Origin: an uncultured Chloroflexota bacterium
GTDB taxonomy: Bacteria > Chloroflexota > Dehalococcoidia > UBA2979
Assembly: GCA_902827055.1 (NCBI GenBank)
Contig: CADEHD010000157.1
Span: 1 to 5,401 of the forward strand
Length of the DNA: 5,401 bases
Direction of reading: 5' to 3'
The notes under the pieces were generated by a model. It worked only from the letters and a program-made list of their open reading frames with translations, did no database searches and was not told where the DNA came from. Of the stretch, positions 5,401-5,401 are shown piece by piece; position 1 is the first letter of the stretch; each line of letters starts with the position of its first letter. The translations under genes and the position numbers were made by a program.

Positions 5401-5401
5401 G

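Overview
The window is 5.4 kb of very GC-rich bacterial chromosome in which every supportable gene lies on the minus strand. Eight coding regions cover about 90% of it, with both edge genes cut by the window. High GC, frequent GTG starts, a YitJ-type homocysteine methyltransferase/methylenetetrahydrofolate reductase fusion, a DinB-type protein and a PspC-domain protein fit a high-GC Chloroflexota or actinobacteria-like free-living lineage. That placement is inference from gene types and composition, since no marker gene is present. I see no rRNA, tRNA, CRISPR array, insertion sequence or phage gene.

Layout in the direction of transcription, from the right edge to the left. (1) 5400-5122: the C-terminal 92 residues of a gene resembling the Cys-containing sensor end of a small HTH regulator (tentative). 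(2) 5067-4618: an SRPBCC/START-fold protein, apparently leaderless, with a TTGACA / TAnnnT promoter placed so that transcription would begin at its ATG. (3) 4617-4351: a non-coding gap with a 10-bp palindrome over a possible -35 element. (4) 4350-3934: an A-type iron-sulfur carrier (IscA/SufA/ErpA family), followed by a strong perfect hairpin at 3890-3865 that looks like its terminator. (5) 3817-3374: an EVE/PUA-like domain protein with an excellent ribosome binding site, followed by a weaker hairpin. (6) 3282 to the left edge: a tight four-gene run. It holds a PspC-domain membrane protein, the YitJ-type fusion 15 nt later, a DinB-family protein 37 nt later, and a class I SAM-dependent methyltransferase whose GTG start shares one base with the DinB stop codon.

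Functionally, the fusion enzyme makes 5-methyl-THF and can methylate homocysteine to methionine, the precursor of SAM, and the last gene of the same run is a SAM-dependent methyltransferase. The link is suggestive but may be coincidental. The A-type carrier near a possible Cys-ligand regulator hints at Fe-S homeostasis. Overall this is mostly ordinary core and accessory chromosome. I found no convincing new system; the points worth checking are regulatory and architectural.
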